DNA of 64,000 bases from Atopsyche davidsoni (taxonomy: Eukaryota > Arthropoda > Insecta > Trichoptera > Hydrobiosidae). Below the pieces are notes generated by a model. That model had not been told where the DNA came from. It saw nothing but the letters and a program-made list of their open reading frames with translations, and did no database searches. Every line of letters starts with the position of its first letter. The first letter of the stretch is position 1. The DNA is taken from positions 7,568,501 to 7,632,500 of the forward strand of contig JAILWY010000008.1 in assembly GCA_022113835.1 (NCBI GenBank), given 5' to 3'. Both the position numbers and the translations under genes were made by a program. Below are positions 36,413-47,600 of the stretch, one piece after another.

Positions 36413-39400
36413 GAGGTGAATCACTGATTATAGACACACATAATCAAGATGTGTGGGCTTATTAAACATTAGCTGAATTGCGTAGAATTTAAATTATTAT
36501 AATATGTTTAATTATGAATACTTTTGAGTCAATAAACATTTTTTTATCTAAAATTAATATTTATATTTATACTAATCGAATTCAATATGACAACTTTATA
36601 AACTCACTGCACAAAATGGGCTTAGTACACGAAATCAAAACTTAAATATTCTGTTAGCACTTAACCCTTTACCCCCCGGTAGCATTGAACGCAATTTTTT
36701 TTTTTTCATTTCGCTTGAAATAATAGGAATAAAAAGAACATTTCACGTTTATATATTCATCACGTATTTCTCACTTTGGATCCGTAACGCGACTTTTATT
36801 TGCTGTAGTTGGTCAGGTTTTTTGTTTGCCGATCGCGTCTAGACTCGAAAGTGTCAAATTCAATTTTATCTCTGGGACGTGAGGCGTTCAAAGTTTGAGA
36901 GTTTGAGATTATTCGACGTTTAACTTATCACATGCATCATTTTATTATTTTTTTATTAATAAATATTGAATATATTTATATTGAGTTTGTTTATTTTGGT
37001 CAAAGATTTATCAAAATTCAATTTATTTGAAACACAAAGGCGCTATAAAGATAAAAAAAACACTTTTAAAAGCCTTTTTGATCTTTTTAAAAATCGTCAT
37101 ATATCAGTTTTTAGTTATTCTAATACGTTTTATAATTTAAATGAATCAAATTAAAATTTAAGCTTGTTGATAAATATTGTATTTCATTTTTTAAATATCT
37201 ATATTTTACAATATTTCATAAAATCTTTTAAACCACAATAATTTGTCCCTTTAAAATACACAAAAAAAAATAGAACAATGACAGATCATAAGGAGTTGTA
37301 TTTGTCATCGAAGGATCTACAGTTGATTATATATGGAGCAAGTATTCAATAATTATTTCGGTGGTCGTAAGGTTCGTTAATCGCTTGTTTAATTACAATC
37401 TGGCAACGCAAATAATCAACCACCGAATTTTCCAACATATAAATTTATCTCCCATTTACATCTGCCAGCATGCCCACCCCACACAAGGGATGATAGCAAC
37501 GTCAAATTCAGGAGTCTACCCCGAAGCTCCGATGTAGATATGGAAGAATTCACATCAAAATCCTATTAAGCTTATTCGAATGTAACAATTACTAAGCCAT
37601 GTCAGGTGCAAACATTTTATATGAAATGTTGCAGCTATATGAAATAAATTCTAAACATAATATACAAAATCATATGTGACGTTTATATGTTATATTACGA
37701 TAAATAATATAACGCATACTTTACTTCTGCTTTAAATTGTTTGAATACAAAAACAAACTAAGGACTCAAAACGAAACAAAAATTAAATTTGCATGTTAAA
37801 AGAGCAGTTTGGCCTGAGTCAGTACAATTTTTTAAGGTATAGTTAAGAATAGCCAAAAAGCAAAATAATTACGGTATCTACAACGTCAAACTCGTACAAG
37901 TGAGTTCTCATAAAATATATTTTATATTTCAGCTCTTAAAATAATACTTTAAAATCACTTCAGGCCTTTTTTATTATAAATATACATATATTCAGACAGC
38001 TAGAAGCATAACCGAGGCTGACTGAATTAAGGTTCTACTTATTTTCTTGATTTTTGAGTATTTTTGTTTTCCGACATCACTGTCTGTATTTTATTTGTAA
38101 AAGTAAGTCTGTCGTAGCGCCGAGACGTGTGCGGTACATTTCCATAATTATAATGGATGATTAAAACAGGAATCAAGAATTCGTCTCGTTAGAAATTCAA
38201 ATTGATCGAAAAGCTCCGTCTTTTTTGTTCTTGTTCTCCAAAAGAGGCTGTATTTCAATTGAGGGGCTTGCTTTACTGTTGTGTTTAATGGAGATCTTGA
38301 TTTGAATATGTTTATTGGAGGGAAATAAATTGTCCTCTACGCACGAAAAAAAAACACATTTAAGCTTCTAATAAAGGTAATTCCTAGTTTGTTTTTATTT
38401 AATTTAAATAATTTGTAATTTCCTGCCTGCTTAATTCAGTGTATATATTAAACACCTTTCATATTTTTTTTATTATAGCAATGAGTTTGAATCGAGACAA
38501 TCTTCAGGGATTTGTAAACTACAGTGATTTTGAAAGAAAGAATTGTCGAAATAAACGCTAGAGTAGAAGTGATGACGACATTTGTCCAAAATGAAAACAG
38601 CTTTTATATAAAAGTGGTATATATAAAATACTTGATTTTCGAGTGAAAGTCAGGTATTTTATATATATACCAGGCATGTTGAATAGAATTGCAAAGGCAG
38701 TTCCTTGTGCCGGCACAAGCGGCCATAAACCAGGCACTAAGAAGGCATAAAGTAGAATAGTTAGCACCTGATTTCCATTAGGTCGGGGCACTAAAGGGCT
38801 TGTAACAAGGTCCAACCGCAGAGTGACTCTGAGAGTAACCAATAAAGAAGACAATTCTTATTTAATCAGCCGACTATACGGAACTAAACATCTAAGTAAA
38901 CGACTAGCGATACAAAACCTTTCAGAGCATTGGATTAAAAACTTAGCGAATTTTTCTTATTAGTTATCCAATAAAACGTTTATTACCTTTCAAAAAAGAT
39001 TAATAATTCACGCATGCAGCAACGAACAAACAAGATCGAATTATTGTTACTATGAATACTTCATGGGTATTTCACAATGGTTGACTCATAATTTTGTGTG
39101 AATTGATTAATTGCTGTAACCATACAGTTTGGGTTAATTTTATATTATTAATAAAAAAAATTAACACAATAACCTAATATGATTATAAAACGCAAATAAA
39201 TTAAATTATTCAAATAGCACTGGGATTGTTTTTGTGAATAATTTCTACCAATTTTAAAATATAATTGTTAGTTTATTGTAATCAAGATTTAGATTATTCA
39301 TTCTGTTTTGAAATGTATTGTATTATTTTACTAGTTTCAAAGTATCAATTTCATTTATTGTTTGGATACAATTTATATTAAGCTAAATTCAATTAAGAGG

Positions 39401-39930
39401 ATTTGTAATTGTAGATGACAGCAATGCGACGAAAAATTAGTTTATAGGCACAGTGTTTTTTTTTAAAAACGTAATAAAATTGGATAAAATATAAGATCAA
39501 TTTAAAAATATTATGTAAATATTACTAAATAAACTGCAGATTATTTTCAAGTATTTTGTATTAAGGTGTTATTGTTAAATTACATAGAAAGCATAAAAAT
39601 ATGTTGGAATATTTCTACCTAAGTAAAGGGATCTGTGAGAACAAAAACTTGGGTCATAAAAGACGACCTTTTGTGAAGATGCTTAATATACCGTGATCTA
39701 GCAACAATTTTTCGTCATCCGATAAAAATTCTAAGTTGTTTCTTGTTTCACAAGAAAAGAGAGTCCTTTAAACCGACAGATGTTTAATACGATGACTTCG
39801 ATACAATAAAAAAATGTGCTCATAACGAATATCTTAAAACAGATATTCCGATACAGTTGCTTGTAATCGCATAATTTACGTTTACATGCCATGGAAAAAA
39901 AATCAAAGGGAAAGACAATGTTTGCCGCTT
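36413..39930. other. AT-rich stretch without a recognisable gene
   Basis: TTAACCCTTTACC at 36661 resembles a piggyBac-type end, with no partner found. An inverted repeat 'tggtatatataaaatac' (38614-38630) / 'gtattttatatatatacca' (about 38653-38672) is present. The minus-strand frame of 98 codons at 38558-38854 overlaps this repeat and has no motif. Confidence 0.5.
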
Positions 39931-40192
39931 GAGTTAACTGAGAGACACATTTTGCTTTTGGTGCATGAAAGAAAGAGTTTTCTGCATCGAATTGTTTTTG
40001 ACAATGTGAAGTAGATATGTTTGGTGGGATCAGAAAGGAATAGTTTACTATGAGCTGATGAAACAACCGATCAATTTGAACTATGCATTGCTCGAAACAC
40101 AGATAGAATGGGACACGAGATATGAAAAAATGATATTGCACCATGACAACTCTCCGTGCATTTCCATCATCCAGGACACCATAAAATGCTGA
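39931..40192 (+). pseudogene. mariner transposase remnant
   Basis: Two fragments of a mariner-family DDE transposase, which normally cuts and pastes its element at TA sites. In one frame (39931-40014) is ELTERH...RKSFLHRIVFDNVK followed by TAG. This aligns with the family's linker and 'FLHRIVTGDEKW' region, with the first catalytic Asp replaced and the Trp codon now a stop. In the next frame (40022-40192) is WWDQKGIVYYELMK ... MILHHDNSPC, which keeps the second catalytic Asp (40145-40147). The stretch between 'GDEKW' and 'WWDQ' is deleted, and the sequence ends in a stop soon after. The N-terminal helix-turn-helix half, the C-terminus and the terminal repeats are not visible. It is a dead copy. 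Confidence 0.8.
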
Positions 40193-40230
40193 ACCACACC
40201 TGTCCCCTTCACTCTTACTCTTGGCTTATT

Positions 40231-40438
40231 CTAATATGATTAGGCACATTAGTTCATACATAGAAGATGATTTAAAGAAACTCTTCAAAGAGTCCAGTGC
40301 TTGCAAATCACTAAATATTGGTTGGCCTGGGCACATTGGTTCATATGTAGAGTATGATTGTTAAAAATTCTCGATAAACGGAAGTGATTCGTTAGTACAA
40401 GGGTTAGTACACCGGCCATGTAAGACAGGGGATGTGGG
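40231..40438. mobile_element. Fold-back tRNA-like element, copy 4 (right end lost)
   Basis: The left terminal repeat 'ctaatatgattaggcacatt' leads into 'gagtccagtgcttgcaaatc', 'aggcctgggcaca'-type sequence, 'tctcgataaacggaagtgat' and the tRNA-like head GTGATTCGTTAGTACAAGGG, which breaks off at 'gatgtggg'. The B box and right repeat are missing where the GC-rich piggyBac-side sequence begins. Confidence 0.65.
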
Positions 40439-40588
40439 GGGTGGAAGGCGGGGCGGGTACTAGTACCCGTTCCGCGGACTACTGCCTAAAGGCGGGGCGC
40501 ATATTAATACCCTTTTGAATGTGTTTACTCTAAAAGCGGCAGAAGGTCATTTTATTCTTTAGGTTTACAGCTAAAAATGTTTGTTTAG

Positions 40589-40789
40589 GACTCGTCAACG
40601 TTACTTCTACCAATACTGTCCAGTGATTCTGAACAAAGTGACAATGTAGAAGTGGAGTGGTCAGAGAATGATAATCCTCCAATTATTGAAGAATTTTTAG
40701 GACACAGTGGTGTTGTTGCGATGCCAAGTAATCCGCAAAGTGTGTATGAAGCGGTTCAACTTTTTATAGGAAACGATTTATTTGATTGA
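40589..40789 (+). pseudogene. piggyBac transposase N-terminal fragment
   Basis: A 66-codon open stretch between TAG (40586) and TGA (40787). It starts with an acidic Ser/Asp/Glu-rich segment and continues as EEFLGHSGVVAMPSNPQ ... LFIGNDLFD. This matches the start of the piggyBac transposase fold: an acidic N-terminus, then 'F.G..G', a Pro/Asn turn and the 'LF....L.' helix. All catalytic Asp residues lie further on and are absent. The upstream 'tttgtttag' could be a splice acceptor or a decayed codon. GC-rich palindromes ('ggtactagtacc') lie just upstream (40440-40500). No start codon is in frame, so this is a fossil. Confidence 0.7.
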
Positions 40790-41036
40790 CTAGATTTCAC
40801 ACGTGCAATTTTACACGAATTTCGTCCGCTTCGCACATCAGTTTAGTCAATTTGGTTACCCGCTCAAAATATAAATATAATATAAGCTATTGTGTAACAA
40901 AAATCTCATAATCAACTCGGAGTTGCTAAACGGAAGAAAAAAAAAATCAAACAGTGTATAGACTAGATATCACACGCGCAATTTTACGCGAATTCAGCAC
41001 ATCAGCTTAGTCAATTTGGCACCCGCTCAAAGTGTG
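40788..41036 (+). repeat. Two direct copies of about 80 bp
   Basis: 'gactagatttcacacgtgca' (40788) and 'gactagatatcacacgcgca' (40962) start two copies that continue through 'attttac.cgaatt', 'cacatcag.ttagtcaattt' and 'acccgctcaaa'. The spacing is about 175 bp. They lie just after the piggyBac fragment and may be subterminal repeats of the same element. Confidence 0.7.
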
Positions 41037-41129
41037 TTAAAACTCAACGCACAGATAAGAAACAAAAAAAAAATTACAAGTGAGACGCGGTTGCGAAGCT
41101 TTTTCACACAATTCAGAAAAAATTTCCGG

Positions 41130-41366
41130 AACCGAAATGCTCGCATATCCGAACTTAATTGATTCGGCGATACGATCTCGGGCCGTCTGATTACCCCATT
41201 ATTACAAAGCAACAATGCCCGCGGCGGGAGTGGAACCCCAAGACCCGAGGTCACATGCCCATACGTTCTCATTAACGCCGGATCGGCGCGCGTGTTGATC
41301 GCGCCTATCTCACGTCGCATCTAATCAGAGACCCCGGCCGGCGCGGTCAGTGTAAACGTGTTTACT
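41130..41366. promoter_or_regulatory. GC-rich island with paired forkhead-type sites (possible regulatory)
   Basis: A GC-rich block with 'gattaccccattattac', 'aacaatgcc' (Sox-like), 'gaggtcac' (receptor half-site) and GTAAAC-gt-GTTTAC (41352-41365), two forkhead sites in inverted order. A 97-codon minus frame covers it without a motif. Enhancer function is inference only. Confidence 0.3.
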
Positions 41367-42689
41367 GTTATTCTAGTTCGGAGGTATTTCGGGGAATTCT
41401 AATGTTTCGTTGCTTTTTTTTGTTTAAATGCGTGTTAAGTGCTATTTAAGCTCGGCGGAATAATTGAAATTGCCGCGGTATTTTTGTCACGTGTAAGGGC
41501 TTAATTTTTGAGTTTCAAGAAGCATAAAAAAAACGTTTTTTTTTTTTAAACTTAGCTTGCGATAAAACAACGAATCTGATATATTTTAATGTGACTAGAA
41601 TAATTGTTTATTTAAAGTTATATAAACAGCCTAAAAAATTCACAATTACAGCATGTTTTGTATTAAGGCAGTTGCTTCTAGCCTTTTAATTGCCATTACC
41701 TGGTGAAATCGTGTCATTTAATTAATTTAATTGTCACTTTATTTTTCTATGTCGAAAGTGTCTGTTCACTTCATGATATTTCTTCCTAAATATAAAAAAA
41801 TATAAAATAAAATAAATAGGCCAACACTTGATAAAAGGAAAGAAACAACCCTGCACATAAATATGGCTTTAGAGGGGGGCTGAAATAACGTACTGATAAT
41901 TGGAGAACACAAATATTGTTATTATGTAATGTTTATTATATATTTAGTTTTCATTCACGCAAAATCTTATTACTTCATATTTAATAAACAGTAAGTTTAT
42001 TAAGGCACTTGTTCCCAGCCTTTTAATTGCCTCTGGTGTCCAACTGGACTCGTTCATTTAAATCGTGAAATCGTGTCATTTAATTAATTTAATTGTCACT
42101 TTATTTATTTATATTGAAAGTTGATTTTTTTACAGAGTATTGAAAAAACTATAAATTATATTTACCAATTTTTTATCATTTAATTAACGTCCATTTTTAG
42201 GGTAAAATAAAATCTTGAAGATGTTGAAAAATTGGATAAAATGACGACTTTTCAAAACCAAAGTTTGTTAAAGAATTTATTTTTTTTATTTTTAATTTTA
42301 TAAGACGCACATGGTTTATATGTAATCTTTCAATTACAATTTTAAAAAAGGCTTTTAAATGTTTATGACTCTTGGAAAATGTACCGGACGAATCTCCAAA
42401 TTCCTACACTTCAATCGGAAAAACACATATTTGTCATATTAATAGTAAATTTATAAGAAATAAAAATATATTGTGTTCGGAAAAAGAGATGTATCAAACT
42501 TTTTGCATTTAAATTGGTGCAGTCGATTTTTCGCAAAACGGACTAGAAAATGATAAAAAAAACTCGATTATGGGACCTAGACCCCTAACAATTTAACTTT
42601 TAATAACTTGGGATATAAGACTGAAATCCTGCTGAAGATTCACCAAGTGTTATGTCGTCTCAGTTCTTAGGTCACAAATAAGAGAGTCT
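41367..42689. other. AT-rich stretch with an internal direct repeat
   Basis: 41664-41761 and 42001-42121 share 'agccttttaattgcc', 'gaaatcgtgtcatttaatta' and 'atttaattgtcactttattt'. The second copy carries an extra 25-30 bp in the middle. No coding signal. Confidence 0.6.
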
Positions 42690-42830
42690 TGCATATAATA
42701 CGTAAAGAAAGAGAACTCTTGGCGATGGAAAAGAAGCGGAAGGTCACATTTTTCGTAACAGATAATATGAGATCCTCCAGGGAAAAATCGAAGGAAAAAG
42801 AGGCATTGGAAGTACGACCGAATAAGTGAG
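42690..42830 (+). pseudogene. LINE (RTE/jockey-like) reverse transcriptase C-terminal remnant
   Basis: Two adjacent frames give KKRKVTFFVTDN (42731-42766) and YEILQGKIEGKRGIG (42766-42810). Together they match the C-terminal region common to several insect non-LTR reverse transcriptases, '(R)KL.F.GHV.R...YE.L..ILQGKIEGKRG.GR'. The frameshift between them and stops soon after (TAA at 42823) show decay. The frame at 42831-43019 is not part of the domain as far as I can see. Clade assignment is uncertain. Confidence 0.6.
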
Positions 42831-44248
42831 ATGGCCCAGAATATAGACATGTTCGACAAAGTGGTCACCAACCTCTTACGAGAAGAGGCACCAGAAGAAG
42901 AAGAATTTAATAGATCAGAATTGGAATCAATAAATTTAGAGTTTAACATAGTCTTGATACAGATACAAATAAAAGTGTTAAATAGCATGTTATATGGGAG
43001 TTTAGGATCTGGAACATAATCCGCTAGTATGGAAAACTTTCTTGCTTAGTGTTGCCAGTGTGAAGCGAGTCTGCTCCCAGCAGGTGTCGGCGTAAGGTTA
43101 CGACCTGAACTCCACGAGACTCGTACAAATTTGTAAGAGTTCATAATGCAGAGCTTAAAGCTCCTTGAAGCTTTCAGTGTGCCAGTTTACCTGTAATACC
43201 TTACATGGCAATCATATAACATTTACACTGCTAAAATGTAACAGGATTATAAAAGTTGTATGACATCACGTATTTTCTCATGATATACTCAAATATTATT
43301 TTTTAAGTCTGCATTATGAACTAATTAAAATAATTTAATTATGATGGTAAAAATTATCAATACCTGTCTCTTTCAAAATTTCAGAATTTGATTCAGAGAG
43401 TGCAATAATTTATTTTAAATCTGAAGGGTTTTTAATTATGTCTTTGATATCATTTCTTTTGTATTTTCTGCAATTGTTTATAGATATGATCAAAAATAAG
43501 AGAACTGTTATATGTATAATAAAATTCTTTGGATTTATTTAAATGCAAGACTAAATATACATACATTTTTTCTGTACGGTTTTATTAAATATTCGTTAAA
43601 TAATAAAAAAAGCTTTAATCTATTAAAACTTTTAGTACAGCCTAATTACTTGATCAAAATTACTTACATTTAGATAAACAACTTATCGACAGAAGACAGC
43701 ACTTACCTGAAAAAAAATGTATAAATTAGTCAAATAGTAATTTACAATACTATTAAAAAATTTGAATGAATATTTTACCACAGCTTTTTATGCATAAATA
43801 AAGCAAACGTATTTACAATTTTAAAAAAATTTACATATCAGTACCAGCAAAATTTATGAAAGTTGATAAAAATTTTAATAAATAGTTATCACATTATTTT
43901 TTTAATATATATCGAAATAATTAATTTGCACATCGGAAATTATATCTGCCATAAATGCTGTAAGAGTTCACGCTGTATAATAATGAATGTACTGCGGGTG
44001 AACGGGATATTGAATTTCCGGTTCGGCTGCGGCCTGGAAATGGGGCAGATCTGGACCAGAGATATTCAAACTATTATCGTGGAGACGAGCCCCAAGTCGC
44101 ATAGTTTGAGAAACTTTGGACGCAATCACAACACCTGCTCGATCCTTCACACAGGAGTGAACAGAAGTTTTAGCGATCATTCGATAATGATTATATTTTC
44201 AGTTGAACTAAATTACTGTATTAAAAAAAAAATATGACAAATGTAATA
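42831..44248. other. AT-rich stretch with a GC-richer patch at 43970-44150
   Basis: Two opposed short frames (43863-44237 plus and 43968-44180 minus) cover the patch. Neither has a motif. No feature called. Confidence 0.45.
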
Positions 44249-44651
44249 CAGTAATACCTCGCATTACGCGACCCTGTTATGCGCGGTTTCATTATAACGC
44301 GAATTTTAAATTTCGCGTTAAAATGCCTCGCATTACGCGAATTTCTTATATTAAGAATGTGTATGAACAAAATGAAGTCATTGACTTCTTTTAACAATTA
44401 AAAACTGTTATGAACGTATCTTACAAGAATATAAAAGAAACGCTACCCAAAAGACAATAGATGTATTTTTCAGTAAAAATAACATGTAATACTGCATAAA
44501 GTGTTCTTAGAATTAAAGTGATTAATTCGTATTTTTTTGTATTAAGTTTTGACTATGTATGTTTGTTTGATCGTAAACCCCGATATGCGTGAATTTCACT
44601 TAACGCGATTTTTTCCAGAACGTATCCCTTGCGCAAAGCGGGGTATTACTG
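44249..44651 (+). mobile_element. Tigger/pogo-type element, internally deleted
   Basis: The terminal repeats are CAGTAATACCTCGCATTACG on the left and, on the complement of the right end, CAGTAATACCCCGCTTTGCG. TA flanks both ends (44247-44248 and 44652-44653). Further copies of 'cattacgcgaa' and 'aacgcga' words lie inside both ends. The size of 403 bp is far below a full Tigger. A C-terminal transposase scrap remains. Confidence 0.85.
44385..44489 (+). pseudogene. Tigger/pogo transposase C-terminal scrap
   Basis: A 34-codon frame ending in TAA reads CYERILQEYKRN, then ATQKTIDVFFSKNNM. Pogo-type transposases often end in a short '..KQ.TI..FF' tail, and this fits. The rest of the protein, with the DDE domain, is deleted. 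The match is short, but the position inside Tigger-type ends supports it. Confidence 0.5.
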
Positions 44652-44653
44652 TA

Positions 44654-47600
44654 ATATGTGTTTTTTTTTTGTACAATTGAACTTTTATTTATTTAATTTC
44701 TAGGATTCTACACAAAAAATGAATTAATTTTAATAAATGATAATAAAAAACATTGTAAAAAATACTGTATCTTATTTCAGGAGGCTTACACTCAAAGAGG
44801 AGCGTGAATGTATAATATTTATTGAATATTTATATACCATTATTATTTATTATGTAAAATATATATTTAAGATTTGGTCGTATTTATTATATATAAATTC
44901 ACCAGTTATATCATGTAAATAAAATAGCTATACTTTTACTTAATTTTAAAGATTTTTTTTCTAGAAGGTTCCTTGTTACAAAGGGTTGAAGGGTCTCTGA
45001 TACTCGCGCTATAAATTGTATAGTAATTTATCCACTTTATTTAATGTGACCGTAGAAGGGTAGGAGACAACTGCCTTCTTCGGCACGTCCCAAGGGTGGT
45101 GAACTAAGGGATGAAGCAACGTTTATGGCTTGTAAGAGTGCCTAAGACGCTAGAACTGCTGTTGTTGTTGTGCCTTGCTTTGAAATCAAGAGGAAACTTT
45201 TCGTTTTTATTGCATAGCGCGAATTTGTTTATAGCCGAAGTGGAACCTTTGAAAGTCCATTATTTACTAGAAAAAAATATAGTTATTCTTTCAAGTATGA
45301 TACAAAAATATAAAACGAATAATTTTAGGAGTAAATAAAAATATTCATTCACACAAAGAGAACCGTTAATTGGAAGAATTATCCCGGACGCCTCTTTCTT
45401 TGATAATGCTTATTAAGAAAAATTTGATACAATGTAAAATAGTTACTTTTAACAATTATTTAAAACAAAATATTCTTGATATATTGCTAATGGCAGTTTT
45501 ATATCTCAGCTGCATATTTTGTCTTTAAAAAGCTCAGTAAACACAGACAAATTTTTTACTATTTGTATGTACATATTTTATTACTATGTTCCCAAATAAG
45601 CAATTTAACAATAACTGTTTATTTTTCATTCTATATAATATTTCGTATTAATTTTTGTGAAATATTAATTAAAGAAAACAATGTGAGGACTGTGAAATTT
45701 CGTATTAAGTACGAAAGCGCAGAATGCACGTGCAAAGTATTTGCTCTGCCATGAGTGGTTAAAACTGTAAGTAGACGGAACCGCGGCTTCATCCGAATTA
45801 CCGGCTTGGGTTTAACTTAAACATTACTCACATGTTTCTATTGCTATACTGTGGTTTTTATTGTATTGTTAAATTATATCAGATTTCTACATAAAATGCA
45901 GTTTATTTAAAAAAATTCGCGATTCAAAATCTAATGTATGAAGTGTATGAATATTTTCTTAAAATTGGTTAATGATCTCGAAATAAATATTTATTTATTT
46001 TATAATTTCTTATGCATCGATATGGGGCATACTTCACAATTTTTCGCGGCTCAACACCCAAGAATTTTATTTTAAAACTTTTATTGTAATTAAGAATTTT
46101 GCTCTCATGAGTTTACACGTGCATATGTTGTTCAAAGTTTTATGAAATGAAAAATATGATATATATGGTAATCAATAATGATTTCAACTCATCCGTTTAA
46201 TTAAGCTGAAATAATAATAAAAAAATATGTATATTTATAAATTGGCTTGGGAATCAATATTTAGAGTGATTTTTCCACAAGGTGAATTTCACCAATAAAA
46301 CTTAATATTTACAAAAATCACTCAAGTATTTCATTTAAAATATTAAGTAGGTTTTTATTCGAATTATAGTGTTTCATTTATATCAGATGCGAAAATCAAC
46401 ATAAAAAAAATTCATATTCAATGTGATCAAATTCGTTTCCTTCCTAAATGTAAATACGAGACAGCTAATATTAATTGATTAATCAATTATATTCAAAATG
46501 GGTAGTGTAAATTTCGCGGTGAAATTTAATTTCCCCGGCCATTTTTCAATCAAGCTAGTCGAGCATCGGCGGCGCACCTCTCCGAAATAACGGAATCCAC
46601 AACCTACAATCTGCATAATAAAATTAAACAAGACAACCACAGTGGCTCTCCTCTACTCGAGCTACATAGATTGCTCTAGAAACTCTATAGTGAATGTTTG
46701 CTCCATAATTAAATTCCCAGCTTGGGCTCCGCAGCTGAGCTGAGCCGAGCTCAAAAATTCACAACTACAGCTTTTATTCATGCAAGTGCAAAGAAATTGC
46801 TTTTTCTCGTTTTAAACCATTATATTTCACTTTTGATTTCAAATATGTGCTTTTCTTACAAATTTTTACAAGTGATTAAAAGTTATTTGAATTTAATATC
46901 AATTAGATTATTGGCTCTGAATATTCTTAACATATTTATGATTTTTTTGACGAAGAAGTTACATATAAATAACTAATACTGGATCATCCCTTACGATTCA
47001 AATTTATCATTTGAGTGTCACTGTGGTTATACAACATTAATTAATATGTTGTTTTATTGAAAAAATTATTCATCGTTATGAACGCGTTATATTAAAATTT
47101 ATTTTATTTTACGTTAAATAAAATGTATTGCTAACTGGGTTATTTCAAATGTAGCTGCAAAGTATTTTTTTCTGTTTGTGAAATATTTCTCATAAAATAT
47201 CCATTGCGTGTCTGCCTACATAAAAAATTAAATGCCATAAGCATTTGTAAGGTTTAATTCTCTTTACTTTTTTATACGTTGATCGATATTCCAATGCACG
47301 CTTCTCGGTACGTTGGCCAAAAGTTTGCGTTTTTTCGTTGATAAATTTTATTTGTATGACGGAATTAATGACTGAAATAAAAAATAAAATAAAACTTGTT
47401 GTTGTAACGTGAAAAGAGAAATATTAAAAATATACAGGTTTAGTTTTAGTTACGTTTCTAAAAAATATTTTTTTTGGAAAAACCGACATAATCTTATTTG
47501 CATTTTACAATAAATGTAATGTTTAATTAATGCGATCACTTAATATCTTCTAAAAAATAAACTGAATAGAATTTTTAGAGTATTAGCTTTCCTTGATAGC

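Noticed and set aside
36661..36690. piggyBac-type end TTAACCCTTTACC
   Set aside because: No inverted partner next to a TTAA found within the window, so I do not call an element.
39731..40144. 137-codon minus-strand open frame
   Set aside because: It is the antisense shadow of the mariner remnant, which reads on the plus strand.
43863..44237. 124-codon plus-strand open frame
   Set aside because: No motif, and another frame opposes it over the same GC-richer patch. Chance is the simpler reading.
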